From contig JADJPQ010000013.1 in NCBI GenBank assembly GCA_016713175.1, forward strand, positions 1-64,000: 64,000 nt of DNA, in the 5' to 3' direction. This document shows, piece by piece, positions 53,775 to 63,186 of the stretch (position 1 is its first letter; every line of letters begins with the position of its first letter). Both the position numbers and the translations under genes were made by a program. This DNA is from Planctomycetota bacterium. GTDB lineage: Bacteria; Planctomycetota; UBA1135; UBA2386. The notes beneath the pieces were generated by a model that searched no databases, was not told the DNA's origin, and worked only from the letters and a program-made list of their open reading frames with translations.

Positions 53775-53971
53775 CTTGGATCGGATCAGCGGGCAGTGAC
53801 CTGGAGTCGGGATGGTCCGGCGGAGCGCCCGGTGCAAGCCGCACTCAGCGCGAACCGCGGGCCGGTGTTCTACCCGTTCCGCTCTGGCCAACGCCATCGC
53901 CACCGCGCCCACCACACCGGCCTTTCCGCCGCTAGCATGGCCCACCACGTCGGCTAGATTGCCCACCCCGG

Positions 53972-54883
53972 ATGAGTGAACTCGCCAAGAAGCTGCGTGC
54001 GACCGTCGGTCAGGTGCTGCAGGGCAAGCAGGACGCGGTCGACCAGGCCATCCTGGCGCTGATCGCCGGCGGCCACCTGCTGATCGAAGACCAGCCCGGC
54101 GTCGGCAAGACGCTGCTGGCTCGCACGTTGGCGCGTGCGCTCGACCTGCCGTTCCAGCGCGTGCAGTGCACGGCCGACCTGCTGCCAGCGGACATCGTCG
54201 GCGCCCAGATCTACCACCCGCGCACCGGCGAACTGGCGTTCCGACCGGGCCCCGTCTTCACCTCGGTGCTGTTGGCCGACGAACTCAACCGCACGCCGCC
54301 GCGCACGCAATCGGCGCTGCTCGAGTGCATGGCCGAGCGCCACGTGACGGTCGACCGCCAGACCCACGCGCTGCCCGATCCATTCTTCGTGATCGCGACA
54401 CAGAACCCGCTGACGGCCACCGGCACCTACCCGCTGCCGGACAACCAGCTCGACCGCTTCCTGCTGCGCATCCAGATCGGCTACCCGGATGCCGCCCACG
54501 AAATCGACATCGTCGCTCTGGAGGACGGGCACCGTCGCGCCGCCGACATCGCGCCGGTCGCCAGCCGCGATGAACTGCTGCGCGCGCGCGCCGCGGTCGA
54601 ACAGGTGCGCTGCGATCGCGAACTGGCGGCATTCATGGTCGAACTCGCCAACAAGACCCGCACCTCCGGCGATGCCGTGCTCGGCGTCAGCACACGCGGC
54701 ACCCAGGCCCTGCACCGGGCCTGCCGGGCCCGCGCGGTGCTGCAGGGTCGCGACTTCGTGGTGCCCGACGATGTCCGCGCCCTGCTGGTGCCGACCTGGT
54801 CGCACCGGCTGACGATGCGCGGCGGCGCCGACGCCGACGCGCTGTTGCACGAGATCCTGGCCGAAACCACGTTGCCCGACTGA
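53972..54883 (+). CDS. MoxR-family AAA+ ATPase (transglutaminase operon copy)
   Basis: A 303-residue AAA+ ATPase. Walker A is DQPGVGKTLLARTLARAL near residue 42, Walker B LLADELNRTPPRTQSALLEC, and sensor region IATQNPLTATGTYPLPDNQL. The C-terminal lid is present. It is distinct from the MoxR at 13051-14058 (Walker A GVPGIGKT there, GQ/DQPGVGKT here), so the two are paralogues of different subgroups. This copy is followed by DUF58 and a transglutaminase-core membrane protein, the arrangement seen in TgpA-type operons. The gap to the DUF58 start is 3 bases. Confidence 0.93.
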   Translation: MSELAKKLRATVGQVLQGKQDAVDQAILALIAGGHLLIEDQPGVGKTLLARTLARALDLPFQRVQCTADLLPADIVGAQIYHPRTGELAFRPGPVFTSVLLADELNRTPPRTQSALLECMAERHVTVDRQTHALPDPFFVIATQNPLTATGTYPLPDNQLDRFLLRIQIGYPDAAHEIDIVALEDGHRRAADIAPVASRDELLRARAAVEQVRCDRELAAFMVELANKTRTSGDAVLGVSTRGTQALHRACRARAVLQGRDFVVPDDVRALLVPTWSHRLTMRGGADADALLHEILAETTLPD

Positions 54884-54886
54884 CCG

Positions 54887-55957
54887 ATGGCTGCGCCGAT
54901 CCGTACGTTCGAGCTGACACCCCGTGGTCACGTGCTGGCGTGGCTGTGCGCCGGCAGTGCCATGGCGGCGTGGCTGTCGGGCGACGACAACGCCCGGCTG
55001 GCGGCAGCGCTGCTGCTGGCGCCGCTGCTGGTCGACTTCCTGTTGAAGCCGCGCGGCCTGGCCCTGGTCACCGCGCGCATCGCGCCGCGGCGGACTGCGG
55101 CCGGCGCGCCGTTCGTCGAAGCCGTGCACTTGCACAACCAGGGTACCCGCCGGCTACGCGAGTGCCTGCTGCACGAACCGAAGACGATGCGCGACCAGCG
55201 AACCCTGATCGACCGGCTGACGCCCGGCGCCACGCAACGCCTCGAACTGCATTGCAAGAGCACCACGCGCAGCCACCACCTCGAACGCGTGTTGCTGCTG
55301 CAGAGCAGCTGGCCACTCGGCTTCTTCGCCGTTCGGGCGTCCCTGGTCGTGGCGACCGAACTGGTCACCGAACCGGCCCGCGTCCGCCTGCGTGCCGACG
55401 TCGTCCAGGCCGTGGCCGACCGCGATCCGGCGCCGCGCGACCGCAGCCAGCTGCCGGGCGCCGAGTTCCACTCGCTGCGCGACCATCTGCCCGAGGAGGA
55501 TGCCCGCGGCGTGCACGCGCTGCGCTCGGCGATGCTCGGCACCCTGGTCCGCCGCGTCACCTACGGCCGGTTGCCGCGGGAGATCGGACTGGTGCTGGAC
55601 CTGCGCCGACCGCCGGGACGGCCACTGACCCTCGGCGTCCGGCGATTCGAATGGAGCCTCGGCGCGGCGGCCGCATTGGTGGAGACGCTGCTGGCGCGCG
55701 ACGCCAGGATCCGCGTGCTGGTGTTCGCCAGTCGCACGGCCCATCATTTCGTCGCCGGGCCAGCGCAACTGCGCGACCTGATGACCTTCCTCGCCGAAGT
55801 CGTGGCCTCGCCGCATCGCCCGCTCGAAATCGGCGTACTCGACGAGCTGCGGCAGCACGAACACTGCTTCTGGATCCCGGCCGGCGGCTTCCTGTCGCAC
55901 GACGAGACCAAGGGGCTGCCGGGTCCGGTGACCGTGATCGGGGCGGAGGCCGAATGA
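54887..55957 (+). CDS. DUF58 domain membrane protein
   Basis: A 356-residue protein with two hydrophobic N-terminal helices (about residues 15-30 and 40-52). The DUF58 signature appears as GAEFHSLRDHLPEEDARGVH followed by ALRSAMLGTLVRRVTYG. Unlike the other DUF58 protein in the window, the VWA-like core reads LVLDLRRPPG without a DxSxS metal site. It is probably membrane-anchored and pairs with the upstream MoxR. The stop overlaps the transglutaminase start by 4 bases (ATGA). Confidence 0.88.
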   Translation: MAAPIRTFELTPRGHVLAWLCAGSAMAAWLSGDDNARLAAALLLAPLLVDFLLKPRGLALVTARIAPRRTAAGAPFVEAVHLHNQGTRRLRECLLHEPKTMRDQRTLIDRLTPGATQRLELHCKSTTRSHHLERVLLLQSSWPLGFFAVRASLVVATELVTEPARVRLRADVVQAVADRDPAPRDRSQLPGAEFHSLRDHLPEEDARGVHALRSAMLGTLVRRVTYGRLPREIGLVLDLRRPPGRPLTLGVRRFEWSLGAAAALVETLLARDARIRVLVFASRTAHHFVAGPAQLRDLMTFLAEVVASPHRPLEIGVLDELRQHEHCFWIPAGGFLSHDETKGLPGPVTVIGAEAE

Positions 55958-57957
55958 ACGTGGCGATCGGCGATCTGTGGCTGACACGCCTCTGTCTGTG
56001 GACCGCGGTCGTGCTGGCGCTCGTCAACCTGCCCGCGCCGGAGATGCCATGGCCTTGGCTGTGCGCGTTCACGCTGCCGGCGGCGCTGCTCGGCGCCCTG
56101 CGCCATGGGGCGCAGCGACCGTGGCTCCGCGCGTTGCTGGCGATCGTGCTGCAGACCGGTGCCTGCGTGCTCGCGCTGCACGTCGCCGAGCCGTTGGCGC
56201 GCCCGGCGGCGCTGGCGTGCACGATCCTGCCGCCGATGGCGTTCGTGACCGTTCGCGGGCAATTCGCCGACACCGCTCTCGGCCTGTTCCTGAGCTTCTG
56301 CGTGCTGCTGGTCGGTGTGATCCTGCGCGGCACGCAGCCCTGGTTGCTGGTGCCGTGGGTCGTCGCCGCCACCATCGCGCTGCGCGGCCAGGCCAGGCAA
56401 TTGGTGCTGCGCGAGGCCACCGGTCGCACCGGCCGGGTCCGGACACGCCCGGGCAGCGCCCTGCCGTCGGCGTTGCTGCTGGCACCGCTCTGCGCCGCGC
56501 TCGCCTTCGCCATCGACCGCACGTTCGCCCTGCTGCCTTCTTTGAGCCGCGATGCGACCTCGACGCCGGCCGGCGGCGGTTCGGGCGGCGGCCGCACGAC
56601 CATCGGCTTGCCCGATTCGTTCCTGCTCGACGGTGGCGGTCGATTGATCGACCTTCAGGGGGATCGGCTGGTGCGCGTGGACTGCGACAGCGAAGCGCCG
56701 ACCGACCTGTACCTGCGCTCGGGCTTCTTCGAGGTCCCGGGCCTCGATGCCTGGCGGGTCGGCAACCTGACGCAGCGTGAACACGATACCCGCGAACGGG
56801 CCTGGCAGTTTCGCGAGCCACGACGCGGCGTCCGGCTGCGCAAGATCGAATTGGAGAGCTACCAGGGCGCCCGCAACTTCGTGTTCGTACCGCCCGGCGC
56901 CTGCAGCATCCGCGGCATCGGCAACCTGCTCGGCGATCCGCGCCGCGAGTGGTTCCGCCAACCGACGGGAATGGCGACCGAAGCGTACGATGTCGCCTGG
57001 CAGGATCTGACCGAGGCGTCGCTGCCGTGGACCCTGGACCAATCGTGGCGCCGCGACGGCTTGCTGGCGCTGCCGAGCAACTTCGATCAGACGCCGTTCC
57101 TCGACCTGCTGGCCGAATGGCAACCGGGCGGCAACGCCCGCGACAAAGCCGAACGGATCGCCCGTGGCCTTGCCGAGCGCTGTCGCTACGACCGCAGCAC
57201 GCCGGTCGGACCGCATCGCCACGAACTGCTGAACTTCCTGTTCGCCGCCGCCGATCGCCACGGCTACTGCATGCACTTCGCGTCGGCGGCGGCGATCCTC
57301 TTGCGGATGAGCGGCGTGCCGTGCCGGATCGGTGTCGGCCTGCACGGCGGCGAACCGGTGGAGGACAACATCCGCGCCCGCACGTTCGGCAGCCAGCACG
57401 CGCATGCGTGGGTCGAGATCCCGTTCGAGGACCGGGGCTGGGTCGTGTTCGACCCGACGCCGCCGAGCGAACGCGGTCGGCAGGCGCTGCAACGCACCGA
57501 TCTGGGCACCGAGGGCAGTGCGCCGGCGGAGACCCAGGACGATCAGGCGGCGCCGATCTGGCAACGCGTGACCGACCTGCTGACGATGCCGTGGCCCTGG
57601 GCGATCGCCCTGCTGCTGGCCGTGGCGGTGTCGTCGTGGCCGGCGCGGCGACGAAGCCAGCAACCCGGCGCGTCCCTGACCGCGCAGGCGCGCCCCGCCC
57701 GTCGGCTGCTGGTGCAGGTCTTGCGGCGGCTGGCGGCATGTGGTCATCCGCGGCTGCATGGCCAGACGCTGGAACAGTACCTCGGCGCGCTGCAACAACG
57801 GTCCGTCGCGCTGCCAGAACTGCAGTCCGCGGTGGCGGCCTATCAGGAAGTCCGGTTCGGCGGTCGCGAGTTCGACAGCACCCGCCTCGCCGCGTTGCAG
57901 GCAGCGCTGGCCGCGGTCGCGGCGCTGCCGGATGCCGACACTCAGCGAATGACCTGA
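55954..57957 (+). CDS. Transglutaminase-core membrane protein (TgpA-like)
   Basis: A 667-residue protein with about five N-terminal membrane helices (residues 10-185), an extracytoplasmic transglutaminase-like domain, a last membrane helix (WAIALLLAVAVSSW, about 548-562) and a cytoplasmic DUF4129-like helical tail. The catalytic triad is visible: Cys439 in HGYCMHFASAAAIL, His484 in SQHAHAWVEI and Asp500 in VVFDPTPP. This is the TgpA/DUF3488 architecture, always next to MoxR and DUF58 genes. In Pseudomonas the TgpA protein is essential; its reaction is unknown. The end overlaps the convergent acylphosphatase gene by 16 bases. Confidence 0.9.
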   Translation: MNVAIGDLWLTRLCLWTAVVLALVNLPAPEMPWPWLCAFTLPAALLGALRHGAQRPWLRALLAIVLQTGACVLALHVAEPLARPAALACTILPPMAFVTVRGQFADTALGLFLSFCVLLVGVILRGTQPWLLVPWVVAATIALRGQARQLVLREATGRTGRVRTRPGSALPSALLLAPLCAALAFAIDRTFALLPSLSRDATSTPAGGGSGGGRTTIGLPDSFLLDGGGRLIDLQGDRLVRVDCDSEAPTDLYLRSGFFEVPGLDAWRVGNLTQREHDTRERAWQFREPRRGVRLRKIELESYQGARNFVFVPPGACSIRGIGNLLGDPRREWFRQPTGMATEAYDVAWQDLTEASLPWTLDQSWRRDGLLALPSNFDQTPFLDLLAEWQPGGNARDKAERIARGLAERCRYDRSTPVGPHRHELLNFLFAAADRHGYCMHFASAAAILLRMSGVPCRIGVGLHGGEPVEDNIRARTFGSQHAHAWVEIPFEDRGWVVFDPTPPSERGRQALQRTDLGTEGSAPAETQDDQAAPIWQRVTDLLTMPWPWAIALLLAVAVSSWPARRRSQQPGASLTAQARPARRLLVQVLRRLAACGHPRLHGQTLEQYLGALQQRSVALPELQSAVAAYQEVRFGGREFDSTRLAALQAALAAVAALPDADTQRMT

Positions 57958-58223
57958 AACCCGGTTTCGCCTGACGTCGCCGTGACGACCGGTGCCACGC
58001 CGACCTCGTCGACCCGCGCGAATCGCGGCCCTCGCAGCAGCTCCTGCTGCAATTGCTGCAACTGCGCCAGGGCGCCCTCGGCTTCGCCACCGACGCTGCC
58101 ATCGGCTTCGTTGCGGACGAAACCCACCAACCCGAGAGCGGTGGCGGCGCGCTGCACGAACCGGCGGAAACCGACGCCCTGCACGCGCCCGCGCACGGTG
58201 AACCGCCAACGCGCGCGCATCAT
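57942..58223 (-). CDS. acyP: Acylphosphatase
   Basis: A 93-residue acylphosphatase. MRARWRFTVRGRVQGVGFRR gives the phosphate-binding loop (GRVQGVGFR) with the catalytic Arg, and GLVGFVRNEADGSVGGEAEG provides the catalytic Asn. The remaining strand and helix pattern is standard for the ferredoxin-like fold. It hydrolyses acylphosphates such as acetyl phosphate. The start (MM) overlaps the preceding gene's stop as ATGA. It is the last gene of the minus-strand operon. Confidence 0.93.
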   Translation of the reverse strand: MMRARWRFTVRGRVQGVGFRRFVQRAATALGLVGFVRNEADGSVGGEAEGALAQLQQLQQELLRGPRFARVDEVGVAPVVTATSGETGFQVIR

Positions 58224-59239
58224 CGCGACACCGCGGGCCACGCCAGCGTCAGTTCGCGGCGACCATCGGCAACCGTGCCGACACGGCAGTACCCGCCGTG
58301 GCGCAGGTGAATCAACAAGGCCTGCAGCAACGCACTGCCATCGCCAGCCAGCCCGGCAACGGGTGCAAGGACGCCGTGGTGTGGCGCGGCCAGGGCCATG
58401 GCCAGCCCGTCGAATGCCGCCGCCGGACCGCGATCGAGGATCCGGATCCGGCCGAACTGCCGCAATCGCGCCGCCGCCTCGCTCGACGCTTCGTCGACCA
58501 CGAGCGTCTGCAGGCCGCCGGCGGCCGACTCGAGGGCCATGACGCAGGCCAGCAACACCAACTGCATCGCGTCCTCGACGATGACCCGCACTCGCGGTGC
58601 AGCCAGCACCTGCAGTTCGACCGCGCAACCACGTTTTTGCGCGCTCTTGCCGAACAGCCCGAGTGCGTCGGCAGCCAGCGAACCGAGGTCGACGATTCGC
58701 CGTTCACGCGGGGAACTGCGCGCCAGCCGCGCGAACGTCCGCAGCAGCTGAGCACCACTCCTGGCACTGGCCAGCAGCCCCTGCACGAACGCCCGATCCT
58801 CGACCGCCGCATCCTCCGCGCGTTCGGCGATGCCGATGGCGGCGCCGAGCACGTTGTTGAGGTCGTGCGCGACGCCCTGCGCAAAACCGCCGAGCAGCCG
58901 CAAGCGACCCAGTGCGGCCAGCTGCCCGTGCAACGCCTCGACCATCGTGACATCGCTCGCCTGCAACCAGCTGGCGCCAGCGGCATCCGAACGCAGCTGC
59001 AGCACGACCGTACGACCGCCGGGCAACACGGCTGGCACCGCGCCACCGGCGCGCAGTTGTTCGACGGCGTCGCCGGGTAGCGGCAGCGTGGTGAGTGAAC
59101 TGGCGTCGGTCAGGCCGTCGGCCAGCAGTTCGCGCGCGGCCCGGTTGACCGGTTCCAGGCGGCCGTCGGCATCCAGGCGGAAGAACCCATCCGGGATCCA
59201 ATCGAGGGGGCCACCGTCGCCACCGGTCACGGCGTTCAT
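58220..59239 (-). CDS. PAS-containing histidine-kinase-like protein, degenerate ATPase domain
   Basis: A 339-residue cytoplasmic protein. Residues 10-100 resemble a PAS domain (DGFFRLDADGRLEPVNRAAR). The HisKA H-box is FAQGVAHDLNNVLGAAIGIA, close to HDLNN-type kinases. The ATP-binding part is unusual: the N-box region (EDAMQLVLLACVMALESAAG) has no Asn, G1 is ILDRGPAAAFDG, and the G2 Gly-rich segment is replaced by APHHGVLAPVAGLAGDG. It probably cannot bind ATP well and may be a pseudokinase or adaptor. It is coupled by ATGA overlaps to the genes before and after it. Confidence 0.75.
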   Translation of the reverse strand: MNAVTGGDGGPLDWIPDGFFRLDADGRLEPVNRAARELLADGLTDASSLTTLPLPGDAVEQLRAGGAVPAVLPGGRTVVLQLRSDAAGASWLQASDVTMVEALHGQLAALGRLRLLGGFAQGVAHDLNNVLGAAIGIAERAEDAAVEDRAFVQGLLASARSGAQLLRTFARLARSSPRERRIVDLGSLAADALGLFGKSAQKRGCAVELQVLAAPRVRVIVEDAMQLVLLACVMALESAAGGLQTLVVDEASSEAAARLRQFGRIRILDRGPAAAFDGLAMALAAPHHGVLAPVAGLAGDGSALLQALLIHLRHGGYCRVGTVADGRRELTLAWPAVSR

Positions 59240-60501
59240 GCGGGCACCTCGAGGCTGAGTCGACCGCGGTCGAGGGTCAGCCGACAACGCCGCAACAGAT
59301 CGTTGCCCAGCACGCCATGCAGCGGGAACGTCGCGCCGGCCGGCCGATCGATCACCGGCAACGCGACACCACCAAAACGCGTCGTCGCCACGCGCAGCAG
59401 CAGTTCGCGCACTTCCCGCACCGATACCGAACCGCCGCCGGCGGCGTGCACGCGCCGGAACGCCGGCGTGGCCCGCGCTTCGCCAAGTGGCAACGCCCGC
59501 AGACCGGCGACGGTGAGGCTCGAGTGGCTGGCGCCGGTGTCGAGCGCGAACCACAACCGGGTGTCATCGACGGTCACCGGCAGCAGGCAGCGCCCGTCGG
59601 CTCGCACGCACTGCACCGAATCGGCATCGGCAACGCCGCGCGACACCTCGAACACGACCGTCCGTCGGCCCGGATCGATGGTCAGGCGGAACAGCGCCAG
59701 CAGATCGAGGCCGAGCACGCCGGCCGGCGGCCGTTCGGGACCCGAGAACGCGTCGCGGAGCGCCAACGCGGCGTCACTGACGATGGCGATCGGAATGGTG
59801 CCGAGCCCGACATCGCCGATCGCGAACGCCGGCAACAGGCCGAGGGAAACCGCCACCTCGCGACCGGTGCCATCGACCACGACGCCCGCTGGCGTGACCG
59901 CCGCCACCCGGACCTCGTTGGCCAGCGAGGCGCTCAACGTCGTCATCGAGGTGCCGCTGTCGATCGCGAACACGCGCTGCGCGCCGCCGATCGAACAGAC
60001 GAACTCCGGCAGTTCGCCGGCCAGCAGCGGTTGCTCGGTCGCCAACGGGCCGACCTGCTGGCGCCGGTACGGCAGCGCCGCCGCCAGCTTCGCCAGCGCC
60101 GCGTACCGCACCGCCGAATCGCCGCCGGCCACCGCCGCGGTCTGCAACGGCGCCGTCGCCTCGCCCCAGCGACCGTGCAGAAACAGCAGTTCGCCGAGCC
60201 GACCCCGCATCGCCGCCGTCGGCGCGCCCGCACGCTGCTCGGCGCGCGCCGCCGCCGCCAGTTCGTCGGCTGCGCGTTGATCCTGCCACAGGCAATCGGC
60301 CACGACCGAACTCCAGGCCGCCACCGTGCCATCGTCGGGGTGGCGCAAACGGGCACGAGCGGCCGCCGCGATCGCCTGTTCGAGCTGGCCGGTGCGCAGG
60401 GCCGCCGCGATCGCCAAGGCGCTCTCGGCCGGGGTCAACAGTGGCGACGGCGCCACACAACCCGGCGCCAGCAGCAGGATGGCCACGACCGCGCGATGCA
60501 T
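59236..60501 (-). CDS. Lipoprotein with two pepsin/retropepsin-like halves
   Basis: A 421-residue lipoprotein starting MHRAVVAILLLAPGCVAPSP (lipobox PGC). Residues 20-150 are helical (LRTGQLEQAIAAAARARL) and resemble TPR. Two aspartyl-protease-like motifs follow: FAIDSGTSMTTLSASLANEV near residue 180 and FALDTGASHSSLTVAGLRAL near residue 320. Each is followed by a hydrophobic-hydrophobic-Gly flap (PAGVLGLDLLALFRL; HGVLGNDLLRRCRL). Two D(S/T)G motifs in one chain mimic the two lobes of pepsin, so a single-chain peptidase is plausible. The stop overlaps the next gene's ATG. Confidence 0.8.
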   Translation of the reverse strand: MHRAVVAILLLAPGCVAPSPLLTPAESALAIAAALRTGQLEQAIAAAARARLRHPDDGTVAAWSSVVADCLWQDQRAADELAAAARAEQRAGAPTAAMRGRLGELLFLHGRWGEATAPLQTAAVAGGDSAVRYAALAKLAAALPYRRQQVGPLATEQPLLAGELPEFVCSIGGAQRVFAIDSGTSMTTLSASLANEVRVAAVTPAGVVVDGTGREVAVSLGLLPAFAIGDVGLGTIPIAIVSDAALALRDAFSGPERPPAGVLGLDLLALFRLTIDPGRRTVVFEVSRGVADADSVQCVRADGRCLLPVTVDDTRLWFALDTGASHSSLTVAGLRALPLGEARATPAFRRVHAAGGGSVSVREVRELLLRVATTRFGGVALPVIDRPAGATFPLHGVLGNDLLRRCRLTLDRGRLSLEVPA

Positions 60502-60504
60502 GGT

Positions 60505-63186
60505 CTACCCGGTCGTGATCTGGAACGAACGGCTCGCGACCGCCGTGACGCCACGTTCGAACGCCTCGACCGACAGCCAGAACGTCGTGACGTTGCGATA
60601 CAGCTGCGGGTCGGTCGGATATGGCCCGGCATCGACCCGGAACGCAGTCACTGTCAACGTGTACGTCCGCCCTGCCACCAGAGGCGTCGGCGCCTGGCTC
60701 GGCAGCCGCACGAACGCGAACTCGGTGTGATGCCCAGGAACCACCGCCGTCCAGGTCGCCTGTTCGGCACCCACCGCATGGCGCAGCTCCAGCGTCACGT
60801 AGTCGGCGTCCGTCGGTGGCGTCCACCGCACGGTGAAGCCGTTCGCGGGCACCACGGCATCCGGCACCGGCTCGGCGATCGTCGGCACCGCCAGGAAAGG
60901 CACGGTAGCCGCCGTGGTGTCGGCACGCAGCCGATGCAGGGTGTGCTGGGCGATCGTCTGACCGCTGGCAGTGGTCGTCGCCCTGAGCCCGACCAGCCAT
61001 TCGCCGCCGGCGAGGCCACCGGTCAGTGCCGGCAAGCGGAACTGCAGGTCGCTGCCGACGATCGTGTGGTTGCCGCCGACGCCCCGGACGACATCCGTGA
61101 CCAGGCCGTCGTCGGTGCCGAGCGCGAGATCGAACTGCAGATCGTTGCCGGTCAGCAGCGCATCGAGCCCGGTTGCCGCGCCCGCCGCCACGAACGTGGA
61201 GTCGGCGATGGCGGCAAGCGCCAGATCGCGTTCGACGATGGTCCCCTGCTGCGTCGCCAGGCCCCGTACGATGCCGACGCGTTCGAGCGTGAAGTCGCCA
61301 CTGTTCGTGGTGCCCTGCACCCCGGCCATCTGGCCCAGAGGCAGGCCAATGCCGATCCGGAACGCCGGATCACCGGTGACCGCCGGATCGACGTCGACCG
61401 GCAGCGAAACCGCGACCGGCACACCGAGGAACACGTCGTCGAACCACTCCGCCGGCGTCAACGGCCGCGTGCTGCGGACCCGCAACGTCGACGGCAGCGC
61501 GACGCCGGTCAGCGCCCCCTGTAGCACGCCATGCCGGTCGAACTGCCCCGGCGCCGTCAAGTCCGCGCGCTGCAGCGGCATCTCCAGATGTTCGCCGTTG
61601 GGATCGACGATCGTGAATGCCGACGTGACCGTGCGACCGTCGCCGGTCGTGCGGACGGCAGCCGTGGCGCGACCATCGAACGCACGGTTGGCGATGACCA
61701 GCCCACCTTCGCGCGTGAACTGGACGAACCCGGCATCGGGCACCGCTCCTTTGACGATCGCGGCGCCGCGGACCGGGCCGCCGCCGCGCCAATCCAGCGC
61801 CTGCGTGCGCGAGTTCCGCGCGCCCAGGAACCAGAACGTGTCGAGCGCGAACTGGCTGATGTCGGTCCACCGTCGCCCGAATTGCTGGAAACCGACCGCC
61901 TGTCCGAGCAGCACCTGGCGGGCGTCGAGCGGCGAGCCAGTGGTGAACCCGAACCAGCCCTGCGGCAGATCCTCGAAAGTAGCCTGGCCACGTTCGTCGC
62001 CGAGCGCCGTGATGGTCACGTTGCCGTCGAGCGAACTCATCGCCAGACGGCGGAACGGATCGCCGCGACCGCGGCTGATCATCTGCACGCGCAGATTGCC
62101 GGCGGGCAAGGTGTCCAGACGCACGTCGCCGAGTTGCAGTTCGCCGCCACCCACCGGCAACGCCGTCGGAATCACGGCGGTGATCGGCAAGTAGCAACGG
62201 CCACCGTGCAGTTCGAGCTGGACCGTGCGCGCGGAACCATCCGCCATCGTGGCTCCCAAGCGCAGCAGAAAGCGCCCGTCGCTGTCGGTCTCGGCGCGCG
62301 CTTCGCCAGCATGCACCAGCACGCACGGCAACGGTGCGCCGACCGCATCGACCACGCGGCCGCGCACCGTCGCCACCGCCGCCACATCGACCGCGAACGC
62401 ATAGATGCCGAAGGTCGTCACCGCCTCGGTCATCCGCAGCCGACCGGCTCCCGAAGTCGCGGTACCGGCCACCTGCACCCAGGAACCCGAAGTCTGATCG
62501 AGGCGGAACAGCGACGCTGTCGCGCCCCCGACCAGCTGCAGGTCGTCCGGAATCTCGAGCGTCGCCGCCGGCTGGAAGTTCGCCGTGCTGTCGTGCACGA
62601 AGATGCCGCGGCTGAAGATCCGCGCGCCGGAATCGGCCGTTGGCAATGTGCCGGGCAGGTGCTCGGTCGTCACGCTGCCGGTGCGCAACGTGTAGCGCGA
62701 GGTCAGGCCGGGCGGGGCCCCGGTCAGCGCGCCCACCGGAATCTCGATCCGCGCACCGCTGGTCGCGGTGTCGTCGAGCACGGTGATGCCCGGCACCGAG
62801 AAGCCGAGTTCGACGCCCACACTGCCCGACAGATCGGGCAGGTGCACCGCCTTCGCCAATTGCTGGCCGGCGAAGACCTCGCGCACCCGCAGATCCGGCA
62901 ACAGATCGCCGGCGACCGCCGCCGCGGCCGCACCCGACACGAACAGAACGTGTTCACCGCGCAGATCCGCCAGCAGGTCGGTCCGCCCCGAGCGTCCGGT
63001 CACCGCCGTGATCGCGCCGGTCACCACGTTCGCGGCGCTGACTCCACGGTTGTCGTCATCGAGCACCAGCACCTTGCACGACGCGTCCGGCAAACGATCG
63101 AGCACCGGACCGACATCGGAGCCGCGCCCATTGCAGGCCGCCAGCACGACCAGCCCGGATGCCAGAGGCCGCGTGAACCCGTTCAT
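60505..63186 (-). CDS. Large lipoprotein with regulatory-like and fibronectin-like domains
   Basis: An 893-residue lipoprotein starting MNGFTRPLASGLVVLAACNG (lipobox LAAC); a strong GGGAGGG lies 4 bases upstream and decides the start. Residues 70-250 are beta-rich with a signal- or ligand-like part. About residues 272-330 look like one carboxypeptidase-regulatory unit (ATVRGRVVDAVGAPLPCVLV). The middle is beta-rich and unassigned. The C-terminal 130 residues have a fibronectin-III-like beginning (GFTVRWTPPTDADYVTLEL). It overlaps the M28 peptidase stop (ATGA) and is 3 bases from the next gene. Function unknown; extracellular binding protein likely. Confidence 0.7.
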   Translation of the reverse strand: MNGFTRPLASGLVVLAACNGRGSDVGPVLDRLPDASCKVLVLDDDNRGVSAANVVTGAITAVTGRSGRTDLLADLRGEHVLFVSGAAAAAVAGDLLPDLRVREVFAGQQLAKAVHLPDLSGSVGVELGFSVPGITVLDDTATSGARIEIPVGALTGAPPGLTSRYTLRTGSVTTEHLPGTLPTADSGARIFSRGIFVHDSTANFQPAATLEIPDDLQLVGGATASLFRLDQTSGSWVQVAGTATSGAGRLRMTEAVTTFGIYAFAVDVAAVATVRGRVVDAVGAPLPCVLVHAGEARAETDSDGRFLLRLGATMADGSARTVQLELHGGRCYLPITAVIPTALPVGGGELQLGDVRLDTLPAGNLRVQMISRGRGDPFRRLAMSSLDGNVTITALGDERGQATFEDLPQGWFGFTTGSPLDARQVLLGQAVGFQQFGRRWTDISQFALDTFWFLGARNSRTQALDWRGGGPVRGAAIVKGAVPDAGFVQFTREGGLVIANRAFDGRATAAVRTTGDGRTVTSAFTIVDPNGEHLEMPLQRADLTAPGQFDRHGVLQGALTGVALPSTLRVRSTRPLTPAEWFDDVFLGVPVAVSLPVDVDPAVTGDPAFRIGIGLPLGQMAGVQGTTNSGDFTLERVGIVRGLATQQGTIVERDLALAAIADSTFVAAGAATGLDALLTGNDLQFDLALGTDDGLVTDVVRGVGGNHTIVGSDLQFRLPALTGGLAGGEWLVGLRATTTASGQTIAQHTLHRLRADTTAATVPFLAVPTIAEPVPDAVVPANGFTVRWTPPTDADYVTLELRHAVGAEQATWTAVVPGHHTEFAFVRLPSQAPTPLVAGRTYTLTVTAFRVDAGPYPTDPQLYRNVTTFWLSVEAFERGVTAVASRSFQITTG

